Source: a bacterium (GTDB lineage: Bacteria > Joyebacterota > Joyebacteria > Joyebacterales > Joyebacteraceae). Taken from it: DNA of 34,694 nt. The position numbers and the translations under genes were made by a program. The stretch lies in the NCBI GenBank assembly GCA_025782345.1, contig JALGZG010000107.1:1-34694 (forward strand), written 5' to 3'. The first letter of the stretch is position 1. Every line of letters starts with the position of its first letter. Under the pieces are notes generated by a model, which searched no databases, was not told where the DNA came from, and saw only the letters and a program-made list of their open reading frames with translations. Shown here one piece after another: positions 8,375 through 18,267 of this stretch.

Positions 8375-8380
8375 TGGCAC
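8346..8380. repeat. Inverted repeat overlapping the sigma-54 -24 element
   Basis: GTGCCAGC (8346-8353) and GCTGGCAC (8373-8380) are perfect 8-bp inverted arms separated by 19 bp. The right arm includes the whole -24 element TGGCAC. It may be an operator where a regulator competes with sigma-54 polymerase, or a chance result of the promoter sequence; the sequence alone does not decide. Confidence 0.6.
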
Positions 8381-8390
8381 GTCAATTGCA
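8375..8390 (+). promoter_or_regulatory. Sigma-54 (RpoN) promoter, -24/-12
   Basis: TGGCAC-N5-TTGCA matches the sigma-54 consensus exactly. The invariant GG (8376-8377) and GC (8388-8389) have the required spacing. The expected transcript start is near 8401, giving a leader of about 185 nt before the secreted-protein gene. Such promoters are silent without an NtrC-type activator and ATP hydrolysis, so this gene is probably switched by a two-component or other enhancer-binding regulator encoded elsewhere. No clear upstream activator site was identified. Confidence 0.85.
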
Positions 8391-8463
8391 CGAACAACGG
8401 CCCTGTGGGACCCCAGAGAGCACGTTCAGGGGACAATGAGTCCACGAGCCCGGCTGCAGCAAA

Positions 8464-8493
8464 GGAGGGTAAACAACGACCGTTGTTACACCC
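8464..8493 (+). other. Leader hairpin adjoining a strong SD-like sequence
   Basis: In the sigma-54 transcript leader, AACAAC (8472-8477) pairs with GTTGTT (8482-8487) around a GACC tetraloop. The stem extends through GGGT (8467-8470) with ACCC (8490-8493). The GGG belongs to an AAAGGAGGG (8461-8469) that resembles a strong ribosome binding site but has no start codon at proper distance. It may be a standby ribosome site or part of a regulatory fold. Confidence 0.45.
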
Positions 8494-8587
8494 GTGGCAG
8501 ATCTGGTGCCCGGCGATCGCGACGAAAGCGAGGGGAAAGGCACTGCGTCCCCTCAAGACCCAGGGCTCCAACATGGAGTTTTGCGAG

Positions 8588-9805
8588 ATGCCTAAGAGAA
8601 CGCTTTGCGTGCTGGTAGTTGCTGCCGCTATGTTCGCGTTTGCAGCGACAGCGACGGCCAAGACAACGGTTGCCGAGTACACCGGCACGGTCGACCTGCC
8701 GGATTCGCGCAGCCCCATTGTGCTGTTCTTCGACGACATGGAGAGCGGCGTCAACGGCTGGACGACCGTCGACAACACTGCCGGCGCGCCGACCCACTTC
8801 CACCTGGACACGTACATGGCCTACGAAGGCACGTACTCCTGGTGGTGCGGCACGTTCGACTATGACACCGACGGTGGCTACGGCAACGGCTGGGATGACA
8901 GGCTGATCATCCCGACGACCGATCTGACCGGTGCCGCGTATCCGATCCTGACCTACGCGTTCCGTCACGATTCGGAGATCGGCTACGATTACACGTACGT
9001 GCAGGCCGAGAGCATGGGTGTCTTCGTGGACCTGAACCGTGGCTACGACGGTTCGGCCCCGTGGACCGACATCGGTCTCTACGGCTTCATCCTCCAGACC
9101 TACGACAATCCGCTCAACGCGCGTTTCCGGTTCCTGTCGGACGGCGCCTGGTCGGATGCGGACGGCCTGTATCTGTCCGTCGGTGGCGCTTTCATGTGCG
9201 ACATCGTCAAGGTCTTTGACTACTTCGGCGGCTACGTGTACTTCTTCGACGACGGTGAGAGCGGCGGCCTCTGCGTGCCCGGCGTCCCGTCTTCGGCCGG
9301 CGACTACTGGCACATCATCGACAGGTGTTGCCCGGCGTACAGCGACCCGCACAGCTGGTGGTGCGGCAGCGACGCCGACACCAGCCTGATACCTCCGAAC
9401 CTCAACAACTCGCTGATCTCTCCCGCCGTCAACATCATCGGCGCCGGGACCTGCACGCTCCGGATGTTGGTCCACGCGGAAGTGCCCACGGGCCTCGACG
9501 ACTACTGGAACGAGGAGGTCAGTGTAGACGGCGGCGCCACTTGGCACCTGACCGGCGCGTGGTGGGGCGACTTCGGCCAGTGCGACGGTTGGGGCACGAG
9601 CGGTATCGCTGGAGTCGACATCAGTCCGTTCCTGCCTGGAACGGCGTTCCAGTTCAAGCTGACGTTCTACTCGAGCGACGACGGGTGCGGTCCGGGTGCG
9701 GCCGGCGGCGCCGGCATCATGCTCGACGACACTTGGCTTGAGGACTGGACCGGTTCCGCGGTCGAGGAGAAGAGCTGGGGCAGCATCAAGGCCATGTACA
9801 GGTAG
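8588..9805 (+). CDS. Secreted protein with two related beta-sandwich domains
   Basis: A 405-aa exported protein. Residues 1-24 are a clear Sec signal peptide (MPKRTLC, then VLVVAAAMFAFAATATA). The mature part looks like two copies of a MAM/choice-of-anchor-type jelly roll: copy 1 has LFFDDMESG then YSWWCG then DRLIIP; copy 2 has YFFDDGESG then HSWWCG then NSLISP. The protein is rich in W, Y, D and G, with several Cys in copy 2 that could form disulfides. It ends in EEKSWGSIKAMYR, a basic tail that may be a sorting motif. Start: ATG with GGAG 9 nt upstream; ATG 8573 (five residues longer) is an alternative. It is the only plus-strand gene, with its own sigma-54 promoter and strong terminator. 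Function unknown; a cell-surface or matrix role is inference. Confidence 0.88.
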   Translation: MPKRTLCVLVVAAAMFAFAATATAKTTVAEYTGTVDLPDSRSPIVLFFDDMESGVNGWTTVDNTAGAPTHFHLDTYMAYEGTYSWWCGTFDYDTDGGYGNGWDDRLIIPTTDLTGAAYPILTYAFRHDSEIGYDYTYVQAESMGVFVDLNRGYDGSAPWTDIGLYGFILQTYDNPLNARFRFLSDGAWSDADGLYLSVGGAFMCDIVKVFDYFGGYVYFFDDGESGGLCVPGVPSSAGDYWHIIDRCCPAYSDPHSWWCGSDADTSLIPPNLNNSLISPAVNIIGAGTCTLRMLVHAEVPTGLDDYWNEEVSVDGGATWHLTGAWWGDFGQCDGWGTSGIAGVDISPFLPGTAFQFKLTFYSSDDGCGPGAAGGAGIMLDDTWLEDWTGSAVEEKSWGSIKAMYR

Positions 9806-9834
9806 AGTTCCGGAAACAGTACTTCTTGAGTAAG

Positions 9835-9867
9835 ACGAGGGGTGGCGTTCGACGCCGCCCCTCGTTT
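9835..9867 (+). terminator. Rho-independent terminator of the secreted-protein gene
   Basis: ACGAGGGG-T-GGCG (9835-9847) pairs with CGCC-G-CCCCTCGT (9853-9865) around TTCGA: 13 pairs counting one T-G wobble, followed by TTT. It starts 29 nt after the stop codon. On the minus strand the same stem is followed only by CTTAC, so it should be weak for the convergent permease gene. Confidence 0.92.
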
Positions 9868-9957
9868 CACGGTACGGGGGACATCGTGCCGGGCTAAGGC
9901 GGGAGGACGGCGGCAGTGCACACTGCTGGAGGCAGGGCGGCAGTTTCTGGGTGGACG

Positions 9958-11286
9958 CTAGAGGTATCGCAGCAGGAGGTACGCCGTTGTGATGAGCAGG
10001 CAGATGGCGGTCACGGGAACGCCTGTTCTCGCATAGGTCGCAAACGAGAGCGGTTCCCGCTCCTTGGACGACAGCCCGACGACCGCCATGTTCGCCGCCG
10101 CGCCGACGACGGTCGCGTTCCCACCCAGGCAGGCTCCGGCGGCGAGCGCCCACCAGAAAGCCAGCGCGACGCCCGGGTCGGACGCGCCCAGGTGGTTCAC
10201 GAGGATCTGGACCACCGGTATGAGAACGGTGACGGTCGGAACCGCGGAAAGCAGAGAGGCAGTTATGGCGGTTCCCCAGAGAATCATGACTATCAGGACG
10301 GCCGGCGTCTCGGACACCGCGAGGACTCCGCGCGCCGCCAAATCGACCACTCCCACGGCCTCAAGGGCGCCCACCAGAACGAAGAGACCGATGAAGAAGA
10401 AGAGCACCCCCCACTCCACCTCCGCAAGCAGTTCCTCCGGGTTGATGCGCGTGACCACGAGCAAGAGAGCGGCTCCCGCGAGTGCCACCGTGGCCGGTTC
10501 GAGCCCCAACTCGTGATGGAACAGGAATCCGACGAGCACGAGCCCGAGTACCGCGAGTGCGCGGCGCAGGAGCCCCGGATCTCTTATCGCTTGTGCCGCG
10601 TCCATCGATTCCAGCGCCTTGCTCTTGGCTTCGTCCGGCGAGGCGAAGAAGTCACGCTGCCCGGCCAGCCTCAGGTAGAGCAGGCTCACGCCAAGGCAGA
10701 TCAGCGCAAGAGGTCCGAGATTAACAAGGAAGTCCATGAAGGAGAGATGTCCTGACATCCCAGGAACGAGGGCGCGACTACCGACCAGTATGTTTGGGGG
10801 ATCGCCTATCAGAGTCGCCATTCCGCCGATGTTGGCCATGATTATCAACATGACCAGAAATGGCATCACGTTCTTCCCCAAGAGGTCAGAGACGAGGTAG
10901 ATGACGGGGACGATCATGAGGACGGTAGTGACGTTGTCGATGAAGGCCGAACTCACCGCCGTGATCGCGGCGAAGCCCGCGAATATCAGGAAGACCCTTC
11001 CCTTCCCACGTTGCGCTACTCTGAGGGCGAGGAACTTGAAGACCCCCGTGCGCGTGAGGACGGCCACGATGAGCATCATGCCGATCAAGAGGCCCAGCGT
11101 GTTGAAGTCTATGAACCCGACCGCCTCATCCTGGGATAGCGATAGCCCCGGCAGGAGCAGAACCAGAAGAGCTCCAGCCAGGGCGATCGTCGTTCGATGA
11201 AGCCGCTCGGTGACGATGAAGTAGTACGTGGCAACGAAGACCGTCGTCACCGCGACGAGTGGGAACATCTCTTGAAGTCCTCTCAC
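9958..11286 (-). CDS. ArsB/NhaD-type (ion transporter superfamily) permease
   Basis: Polytopic 442-aa inner-membrane transporter of the ArsB/NhaD/P-protein (SLC13-like) superfamily. It has about 11-12 hydrophobic helices in two inverted halves. The family motif ANIGGMATLIGDPPNILVG follows the first-half hairpin, where SAFIDNVTTVLMIVPV is also conserved; the second-half hairpin holds GACLGGNATVVGAAANM. Members carry sodium/proton antiport, arsenite efflux or dicarboxylate transport; the sequence does not say which, and no ars genes are nearby. The start is GTG with GGGAG 5 nt upstream; an internal ATG at 11268 is possible. It lies 14 nt after the parvulin lipoprotein gene and is probably its co-transcribed distal partner. 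Confidence 0.88.
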   Translation of the reverse strand: MRGLQEMFPLVAVTTVFVATYYFIVTERLHRTTIALAGALLVLLLPGLSLSQDEAVGFIDFNTLGLLIGMMLIVAVLTRTGVFKFLALRVAQRGKGRVFLIFAGFAAITAVSSAFIDNVTTVLMIVPVIYLVSDLLGKNVMPFLVMLIIMANIGGMATLIGDPPNILVGSRALVPGMSGHLSFMDFLVNLGPLALICLGVSLLYLRLAGQRDFFASPDEAKSKALESMDAAQAIRDPGLLRRALAVLGLVLVGFLFHHELGLEPATVALAGAALLLVVTRINPEELLAEVEWGVLFFFIGLFVLVGALEAVGVVDLAARGVLAVSETPAVLIVMILWGTAITASLLSAVPTVTVLIPVVQILVNHLGASDPGVALAFWWALAAGACLGGNATVVGAAANMAVVGLSSKEREPLSFATYARTGVPVTAICLLITTAYLLLRYL

Positions 11287-11300
11287 GCGTTCTCCCTCAG

Positions 11301-12470
11301 CTACTGGGAGATGACGTCCTCTTCATCGAAGGGTGGGTTCTCCTCACCCATGTGCTCGAGCATCCAGTCGGCGGATTCCACAAGATCCGAGTCCGGATAG
11401 CGCGTCTTCATTCTCTCGAACGCGTTACGCGCCGCCTCGTAGTTCGAAAGTTCCTCGGCATGGATGAACCCGATCATGAACTGGGCTTCCGCCGCGTGGT
11501 CTCCGTCGGGGTAGTTGAACACCAGTTCGGAGTAGTAGCTCAGCCTGGTCAGCGGGTCGTCCGTCTCCTGGGCAAGTGTGAAGAGCTCCTCTTCGCCTCT
11601 GGGCTTTGCCCTGAAGACGTCCTCGTTGACTTTGACACCGTAGCTTTCCTTCAGGTCCGCAAGGATCAGCTCGTAGTTCTCCCGCGTCTGCGCGGGCAAC
11701 AGGCTCTTCACGATCTGTTCGCGAACCTCCTCGAGAGGCTTGGTTCCCCCCTCGACCTTCTCCTCAATGAACATAACGTGCCAGCCTCTGTCGGACCGCA
11801 GCGGGTCGGTGACCTCACCGGCCTTCCACTCTCTGACACGCTCGATGAACGCGGCGTCCAGACCGGCGTCCGGCGCAGCGGCACCCTGGCTGACGGAAGC
11901 CATGAGCCCGCCGGCGCTCTTCGTCGCGGAATCGGTCGAGACCTCCCGCGCGACCGACGCGAAATCCTCGCCCCCGAGCACTCTCGACCTGGCGGCGTCC
12001 GCCTCTGCTCGGGTCGAGACGAGGATCTGACGGAACTTGACGCGCCCGCGACGCTGAAACTGCTCGCTGTGCTCATCGTAGTACGTCTGGACCTTCTCAT
12101 CCGGAACCACCGTCGTGGCCTCGATATCCTCGGCGTAGAAAGCCTGGATCACCGCGCGGCGCTTGACCGCCTCGAGTGCCCTCACCACCTCGGGATCTCG
12201 GTCGTGCCCCGCCTTGATGGCTGCCTGATAGAGTACTTCCTCATCCACCAGCCTGTGGAGAAACGCAATCGTCCCCTCGGGCCCGGTGAACTGCTGTTGT
12301 GAGAACGGCGGCAGTTCGGCCATCTTCTGCATGAGATAGGTCTTCGTGATGTTCGTTCGTCCGACCCTGGCCACAATCTCGTCGTCACCCCCGGAACCGC
12401 ATCCCACGCACCAGATACCCGCGACGAGGACGACGAGCAAGAGCGCAGCGATCGTGAAACCCCTCGACAT
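11301..12470 (-). CDS. Parvulin-type peptidyl-prolyl isomerase lipoprotein with TPR-like C-terminus
   Basis: A 389-aa envelope foldase. Residues 1-23 are a signal peptide ending at C24 (CVGC, an imperfect lipobox), so it is likely lipid-anchored. Residues about 28-150 resemble the SurA/PrsA N-domain. A parvulin rotamase domain follows (VKFRQILVST, EDFASVAREVSTD, SAGGLMASV, GWHVMFIEE). The C-terminal 80 residues are TPR-like in the BamD style (YYSELVFNYPDGDHAAEAQF, then ARNAFERMKTRYPDSDL). ATG 12470 is chosen because GGAGG lies 5 nt upstream and the signal peptide begins there; the longer open frame is not credible. It sits between rplI and the permease. A periplasmic chaperone role in outer-membrane protein assembly is inferred. 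Confidence 0.9.
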   Translation of the reverse strand: MSRGFTIAALLLVVLVAGIWCVGCGSGGDDEIVARVGRTNITKTYLMQKMAELPPFSQQQFTGPEGTIAFLHRLVDEEVLYQAAIKAGHDRDPEVVRALEAVKRRAVIQAFYAEDIEATTVVPDEKVQTYYDEHSEQFQRRGRVKFRQILVSTRAEADAARSRVLGGEDFASVAREVSTDSATKSAGGLMASVSQGAAAPDAGLDAAFIERVREWKAGEVTDPLRSDRGWHVMFIEEKVEGGTKPLEEVREQIVKSLLPAQTRENYELILADLKESYGVKVNEDVFRAKPRGEEELFTLAQETDDPLTRLSYYSELVFNYPDGDHAAEAQFMIGFIHAEELSNYEAARNAFERMKTRYPDSDLVESADWMLEHMGEENPPFDEEDVISQ

Positions 12471-12512
12471 GTGCACCTCCCTGCTTGGTCGTTGCCGAAT
12501 GCTGTCGTGCGC

Positions 12513-12537
12513 GCCCGCCACGGACAGCGCGGCGGGC
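12513..12537 (-). other. GC-rich stem-loop after the ribosomal protein cluster
   Basis: GCCCGCC and GGCGGGC form a perfect 7-bp stem around an 11-nt loop between rplI and the lipoprotein gene. There is no T-tract, so it is not a classic intrinsic terminator. It could stabilise the 3' end of the rpsF-rpsR-rplI message or cause partial termination. Confidence 0.45.
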
Positions 12538-12543
12538 CGCTCT

Positions 12544-12987
12544 CTACTCCCTGATGACCCAGACCTTGATCTCCGCCTCCACATCCTTGAACAGGCGGAT
12601 CTTGATGGGATAGACACCAAGCAGTTTGATGTGCTCTTCCATGATCACGTTGTTCGGGTCCGTCTTGTGGCCCTGCTCGTCCAGCGCCAGGGCGATCTCC
12701 CTCTCGCCCACCGAGCCGTAGAGCTTGTCGCCCTCATCGGCCTGAACGCGCACGGTGCAGGACACACCCTTCAGGCGTTCCGCTACCTGCTCCGCGGCTC
12801 GCTTGTCCTTCTTGACGCGTGCTTCATCCACCTGGACCTTGATCTCGAGCTGCGCAAGCGCTCCCGGCGTGGCCGGAAATGCCTTGCCGGACGGGATAAG
12901 GAAGTTCCTCCCGTAGCCGTCCTTGACCGTGACGACGTCCCCTCTCGACCCCAGTTGGTGAATGTCCTCGACCAGTATGACCTTCAT
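12544..12987 (-). CDS. rplI: 50S ribosomal protein bL9
   Basis: 147 aa, the normal length. The N-terminal domain MKVILVEDIHQLGSRGDVV with KDGYGRNFLIPSGKA is the bL9 signature that binds 23S rRNA. A long central helix leads to the C-terminal domain (KLYGSVGEREIALAL, then HIKLLGVYPIKIRL). It is the last gene of the rpsF-rpsR-rplI cluster, 39 nt after rpsR. Confidence 0.98.
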   Translation of the reverse strand: MKVILVEDIHQLGSRGDVVTVKDGYGRNFLIPSGKAFPATPGALAQLEIKVQVDEARVKKDKRAAEQVAERLKGVSCTVRVQADEGDKLYGSVGEREIALALDEQGHKTDPNNVIMEEHIKLLGVYPIKIRLFKDVEAEIKVWVIRE

Positions 12988-13026
12988 TGCGGCTCCACCT
13001 CCGTGTGACGGCCTTCTGCTGCCGGC

Positions 13027-13263
13027 CTAACCATGCTTGTGATGCCGGCCGACGAACGGCAGAAGGGCGATCTGGCGGGCGCGCTTCACCGCCACTGCCA
13101 GCTGCCTCTGATGTCTTGCGCAGGTTCCCGTTACCCTGCGTGGTATTATCTTGCCTTGCTCCGTGACGAAGCGCTGCAGACGCTTCTCGTCCTTGTAGTC
13201 GATCTTCACGACCTTGTCCTGGCAGAATCGGCAGAACTTGCCGTGCCTCTCACGTCTGGCCAT
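13027..13263 (-). CDS. rpsR: 30S ribosomal protein bS18
   Basis: 78 aa. The motif [19 protein letters not shown] with [15 protein letters not shown] is typical of bS18, which pairs with bS6 on the 30S platform. It keeps C-x2-C (KFCRFCQDK) and a later C-x2-H (CARH), so it appears to be the zinc-binding C+ form rather than the C- form that bacteria often add for zinc shortage. It lies 43 nt after rpsF and 39 nt before rplI. Confidence 0.98.
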   Translation of the reverse strand: MARRERHGKFCRFCQDKVVKIDYKDEKRLQRFVTEQGKIIPRRVTGTCARHQRQLAVAVKRARQIALLPFVGRHHKHG

Positions 13264-13306
13264 TTGTGCCTCCTGAGATCTTAGATTGCAGTCCGAGCAG
13301 CCCGGG

Positions 13307-13603
13307 CTACTCGCCCATCACGATGTTCATGTTGCGGAGGATGTTCTCCCGCAGGCGATAAGCTTCCACGAGCTTCTCGATAGCAGCGGGGTCCGCTTCG
13401 AACGTGAGGAACGCGTAGTACCCGTCGTGCTCACCTTTGATCTCGTAGGAGAGCCGGCGCTTGCCCCACTTGTCCCATTCCTTGATCTCGCCACCTTCCG
13501 CGGCGATGAGCTCCTCGACCTTGCCCATCTCTTCCGTGAGGCCGGCCTCGTCGAGGCTCGGGCGGAAGATGAACGTGCCCTCGTATGTCCTCATTCCCTG
13601 CAT
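13307..13603 (-). CDS. rpsF: 30S ribosomal protein bS6
   Basis: 98 aa with the start used here. [16 protein letters not shown] and the C-terminal [13 protein letters not shown] are bS6 signatures. It binds the 16S platform together with bS18. Two close starts exist: ATG 13603 (MQGMRTYEG) and ATG 13594 (MRTYEG). The GGAGGAGGG at 13612-13604 fits 13603 better by spacing, while homology fits either. No single-strand binding protein gene separates rpsF and rpsR here, unlike many bacteria. The upstream 120 bp hold two hairpins that may be an autoregulatory leader. Confidence 0.96.
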   Translation of the reverse strand: MQGMRTYEGTFIFRPSLDEAGLTEEMGKVEELIAAEGGEIKEWDKWGKRRLSYEIKGEHDGYYAFLTFEADPAAIEKLVEAYRLRENILRNMNIVMGE

Positions 13604-13626
13604 CCCTCCTCCTGGTCTGACTGCGA

Positions 13627-13677
13627 CCCCGTCTCCCGGACGGGGTGAGGAGATCCCTGGTCTGCCAAAGACCGGGA
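13627..13677 (-). promoter_or_regulatory. Tandem hairpins upstream of rpsF (possible S6:S18 leader)
   Basis: In message order: hairpin 1 (13677-13654) is TCCC-GGTCT, loop TTGGC, AGACC, a single bulged A, GGGA. Hairpin 2 (13645-13627) is CCCCGTC, loop CGGGA, GACGGGG. Neither is followed by a T-tract, and hairpin 2 lies 14 nt before the rpsF ribosome binding site. Many bacteria have an S6:S18-binding leader with an exposed CCG ahead of rpsF; CCGG here is compatible, but I cannot match the full motif. They may instead mark the end of ychF transcripts. Confidence 0.4.
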
Positions 13678-13723
13678 CTTGCCCCTCTTCTGTCACACAC
13701 CACTCCACCACAACCCCTGCGCA

Positions 13724-14818
13724 CTAGTTGAAGTGAACGAGAACAACGTCTCCCTCGTGCACCTCGTAATCACGTCCTTCAGTCCTCAGGTGTCCGCTGT
13801 CGCGGACCGCGTGCATCGACCCCTCGTCAACGAGGTCGTCGAACGACACGACGTCGGCCCTGATGAATCCCCTCTCCATATCCGAGTGGATTCTGCCCGC
13901 TGCCTCTGCGACGCTCGTTCCGGCGGGGACCGTCCAGGCACGCGTTTCGGGACCTTTGACCGTGAAGAACGTCACGAGCTTGAGCAGCCGGTATCCCGCG
14001 CGGATGAGCCTGTCGAGCCCCCTCTCCCTGATGCCCCAACCCTCCAAGAACTCCCCGCGTTCTCCCTCCGGCAGAGTTACCAGTTCGGCCTCGAGCGATG
14101 CCGCGATGGGCACGATCTTCCAGGTCGGCTCGCCCGTCGCAGCCGACAGTCGCTCTTTCCAGTTGTCCTCACCCGCCCCTGCATCGACCTCGGATATGTT
14201 GGCCACTATCAGATGGTCCTTGGCCGTAAGGAAGCGGTATTCCTCAAGGAGGTCACGCTCGGTCTCGGACAGCGTCGCGTCGCGAAGCGCCGTCCCGGCG
14301 TCCAGAGAGTCTCTCGCCTTCTCGAGCGCGTCGGCGGTCGGGCCTGCCTCCTTGTCGCCTCTGGCCACTTCCTTCCTTCGTTTCTCCAGGTTGCGCTCGC
14401 TGGTCTCGAGATCGGCCAGTAGAAGCTCGGTCCTGATCGTCCCCAGGTCGCGTTCCGGGTCGACCGTTCCATCGACGTGAGCGACCGACGAGTCCTCGAA
14501 GCACCGCACGACGTGAGCGACCGCATCGACTTCTCTGATGTTCGCGAGGAACTTGTTCCCGAGACCCTCGCCCCTGCTGGCTCCCCGGACGAGCCCCGCA
14601 ATGTCGACGAAACGAATCGCCGCGGGCGTCAGCTTCTCGGGAGTCAGCACATCCGCGAGCCTCGCGAGCCTCGGGTCCGGGACGGCGACCACTCCGACGT
14701 TCGCGTCGACCGTGCAGAACGGGTAGTTGCTGCAGTCAACGCTCGTCCCAGCCAGGGCATTGAAGAGCGTCGACTTGCCCACGTTCGGAAGGCCGATGAT
14801 CCCGAGCTCGAAAGCCAC
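13724..14818 (-). CDS. ychF: Redox-regulated ATPase/GTPase YchF (Obg family)
   Basis: 364 aa, normal length. Obg-type P-loop [18 protein letters not shown] at the N-terminus, [20 protein letters not shown] (G3 region), an alpha-helical coiled-coil insertion (about 130-200) and the C-terminal TGS-like domain ([35 protein letters not shown]). YchF/OLA1 binds ribosomes, hydrolyses ATP better than GTP and is linked to stress and oxidative responses. GTG start with GGGAGG 5 nt upstream. It sits between hppA and rpsF. In many bacteria ychF lies directly beside pth; here hppA lies between them. Confidence 0.98.
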   Translation of the reverse strand: MAFELGIIGLPNVGKSTLFNALAGTSVDCSNYPFCTVDANVGVVAVPDPRLARLADVLTPEKLTPAAIRFVDIAGLVRGASRGEGLGNKFLANIREVDAVAHVVRCFEDSSVAHVDGTVDPERDLGTIRTELLLADLETSERNLEKRRKEVARGDKEAGPTADALEKARDSLDAGTALRDATLSETERDLLEEYRFLTAKDHLIVANISEVDAGAGEDNWKERLSAATGEPTWKIVPIAASLEAELVTLPEGERGEFLEGWGIRERGLDRLIRAGYRLLKLVTFFTVKGPETRAWTVPAGTSVAEAAGRIHSDMERGFIRADVVSFDDLVDEGSMHAVRDSGHLRTEGRDYEVHEGDVVLVHFN

Positions 14819-14851
14819 TGACGCCTCCCAGGGACTGCTTCCGTTCTCCGG

Positions 14852-16887
<2,036 letters not shown>

Positions 16888-16888
<1 letters not shown>

Positions 16889-17487
16889 TAGTCCTCCTGC
16901 GGTCCCTCGCCCTCGGTGGCATCCGTCCTTCGATTGAACACCGTCATCGCGGCCCCGATCCCATCCCTGAGCAGCAGCTCCACGGCCGCCACTGCCCGGC
17001 TGACCATCTCGTCTACGTCCAGGCGCTCCGTGTCCGCGAAGCGGTCGAGCACGAAATCGACCATCTCATCCCCGTCCGGGGGACGGCCGACTCCGAGACG
17101 GAGACGCGGGAAGCCCTCCGTCCCCAGCCGCTCAATGATGGACGACAGGCCCTTGTGCCCACCGGCGCTGCCCGAGCCTCTGAGACGGAGCTGACCCAGT
17201 GGCAGGTTCACGTCGTCGCAGACCACAAGAACCTCGGCCGGCGTAGCGCCGGTCTCTTCCAGAACCTGCTCGACCGCGCGGCCGCTCCCATTCATGTAGG
17301 TGAGAGGCATCACAAGCCGCACGCGGGTTCCGGCGATCTGGCCTACCCCACTCATGAAGTCGCCGCGCCCAGCCGAGAGTCGGATACCGCACCCGTCGGC
17401 CAGCCCGGCGACAACAAGGAAACCAACATTGTGGCGGGAACCCTCGTATTCCTCCCCGGGATTCCCAAGCCCGGCAATGACCCTCAC
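16888..17487 (-). CDS. pth: Peptidyl-tRNA hydrolase
   Basis: 199 aa. Releases tRNA from peptidyl-tRNA that has dropped off ribosomes. Family signature VIAGLGNPGEEYEGSRHNVGF carries the catalytic His (H19) and Asn9. Also present are MPLTYMNGSGRAV and VVCDDVNLPLGQLRLR with SGSAGGHKGL. GTG start closely follows the rplY stop (5 nt apart) with AGGAG in between. The C-terminal 25 residues are acidic and poorly conserved. It is translationally coupled to hppA through TAATG. Adjacent ctc(rplY)-pth is a widespread pairing. Confidence 0.98.
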
Positions 17488-17492
17488 TGCTC

Positions 17493-18176
17493 CTAGCTCT
17501 TCTCCTCGGAGGTCGTCTCCGCAGCGCCTTCCTCGGCTCCCTCGCCGGCTTCCGCGCCCTCTTCGCCCTCAACCTCTTCGCCGACCTCCGCGCCCTCCTC
17601 GACGGGTTCCACGAACAGCGTCGGCTGGAGCACCTCAACCACCGGACGATCCGCGTTGTCGAGTATCTCGATCTTATCAACCGAAATGTCACTGACGTGG
17701 ATGGCGTGCTTGACCTCGAGCTCCGAGATGTCGACGTCGATGTGCTCCGGGATGTCGCGAGGAAGACATCGGACCTCGAGCTGACGCATTGTGTGGTCGA
17801 GGATGCCGCGTCCTTCCTTCACCGCGAGCGACTCACCCACGAGGGTGACCGGCACGTGCATCACGACCGGCTTGTTCTCCGAGATCCGCTGCAGGTCGAG
17901 GTGCAGTATCTCACGCGTGACCGCGTCGCGCACCATGTCCCTGATGACGGCCTTCGCCGAAGACTCCTCACCATCCAGCCCCAGATCAATGATCACGTTC
18001 CGTCCTGATGGCGTCGAGAGCAACGCCCGGAGGTCGTTCAGCTCTATGGATATCGGCACGTTGTCCTGCTGCTCCCCATAGAGCACCGCCGGTACGTCGC
18101 CGACCGCTCGGGTTCGTTTGCTTCCCTGCTTCCCGGTGTCGGTTCTCCGCCGGACCATTAGTTTGACAGTCGCCAT
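17493..18176 (-). CDS. rplY: 50S ribosomal protein bL25 (Ctc/TL5 form)
   Basis: 227 aa: an N-terminal 5S-rRNA-binding bL25 domain (RTDTGKQGSKRTRAVGDVPA, with VLYG) followed by the TL5 beta domain (VVMHVPVTLVGESLAVKEG, RCLPRDIPEHIDVDIS) and a low-complexity Glu/Ala tail of about 40 residues. In Bacillus the equivalent Ctc is a general stress protein. It lies between prs and pth as in Firmicutes. GAGG precedes the ATG by 5 nt. Confidence 0.97.
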   Translation of the reverse strand: MATVKLMVRRRTDTGKQGSKRTRAVGDVPAVLYGEQQDNVPISIELNDLRALLSTPSGRNVIIDLGLDGEESSAKAVIRDMVRDAVTREILHLDLQRISENKPVVMHVPVTLVGESLAVKEGRGILDHTMRQLEVRCLPRDIPEHIDVDISELEVKHAIHVSDISVDKIEILDNADRPVVEVLQPTLFVEPVEEGAEVGEEVEGEEGAEAGEGAEEGAAETTSEEKS

Positions 18177-18223
18177 GTGTTCCTCTCCGTGTCTCCGTGT
18201 CAGTTGTGCCTGGCTCTACGTGC

Positions 18224-18239
18224 CGGCCGTAACCGGCCG
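18224..18239 (-). other. CGGCCG hairpin between prs and rplY
   Basis: CGGCCG pairs with CGGCCG around a four-base loop in the 91-bp gap between prs and rplY. No T-tract follows. It may give partial termination or stabilise the mRNA end; nothing else is recognised in this gap. Confidence 0.35.
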
Positions 18240-18267
18240 CTCGGGCGTTGCCTCTCGGGCGCCCGCA

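Noticed and set aside
8486-10153. Long minus-strand open frame opposite the secreted-protein gene
   Set aside because: It crosses the terminator and the permease end; the plus frame has signal peptide, promoter and internal domain repeat.
10488-10510. T-loop-like GGTTCGAGCC in the permease gene
   Set aside because: Coding sequence of a conserved membrane protein; no cloverleaf can be built.
12471-12620. N-terminal extension of the parvulin lipoprotein frame
   Set aside because: It would hide the signal peptide and lacks a ribosome binding site; GGAGG stands before ATG 12470.
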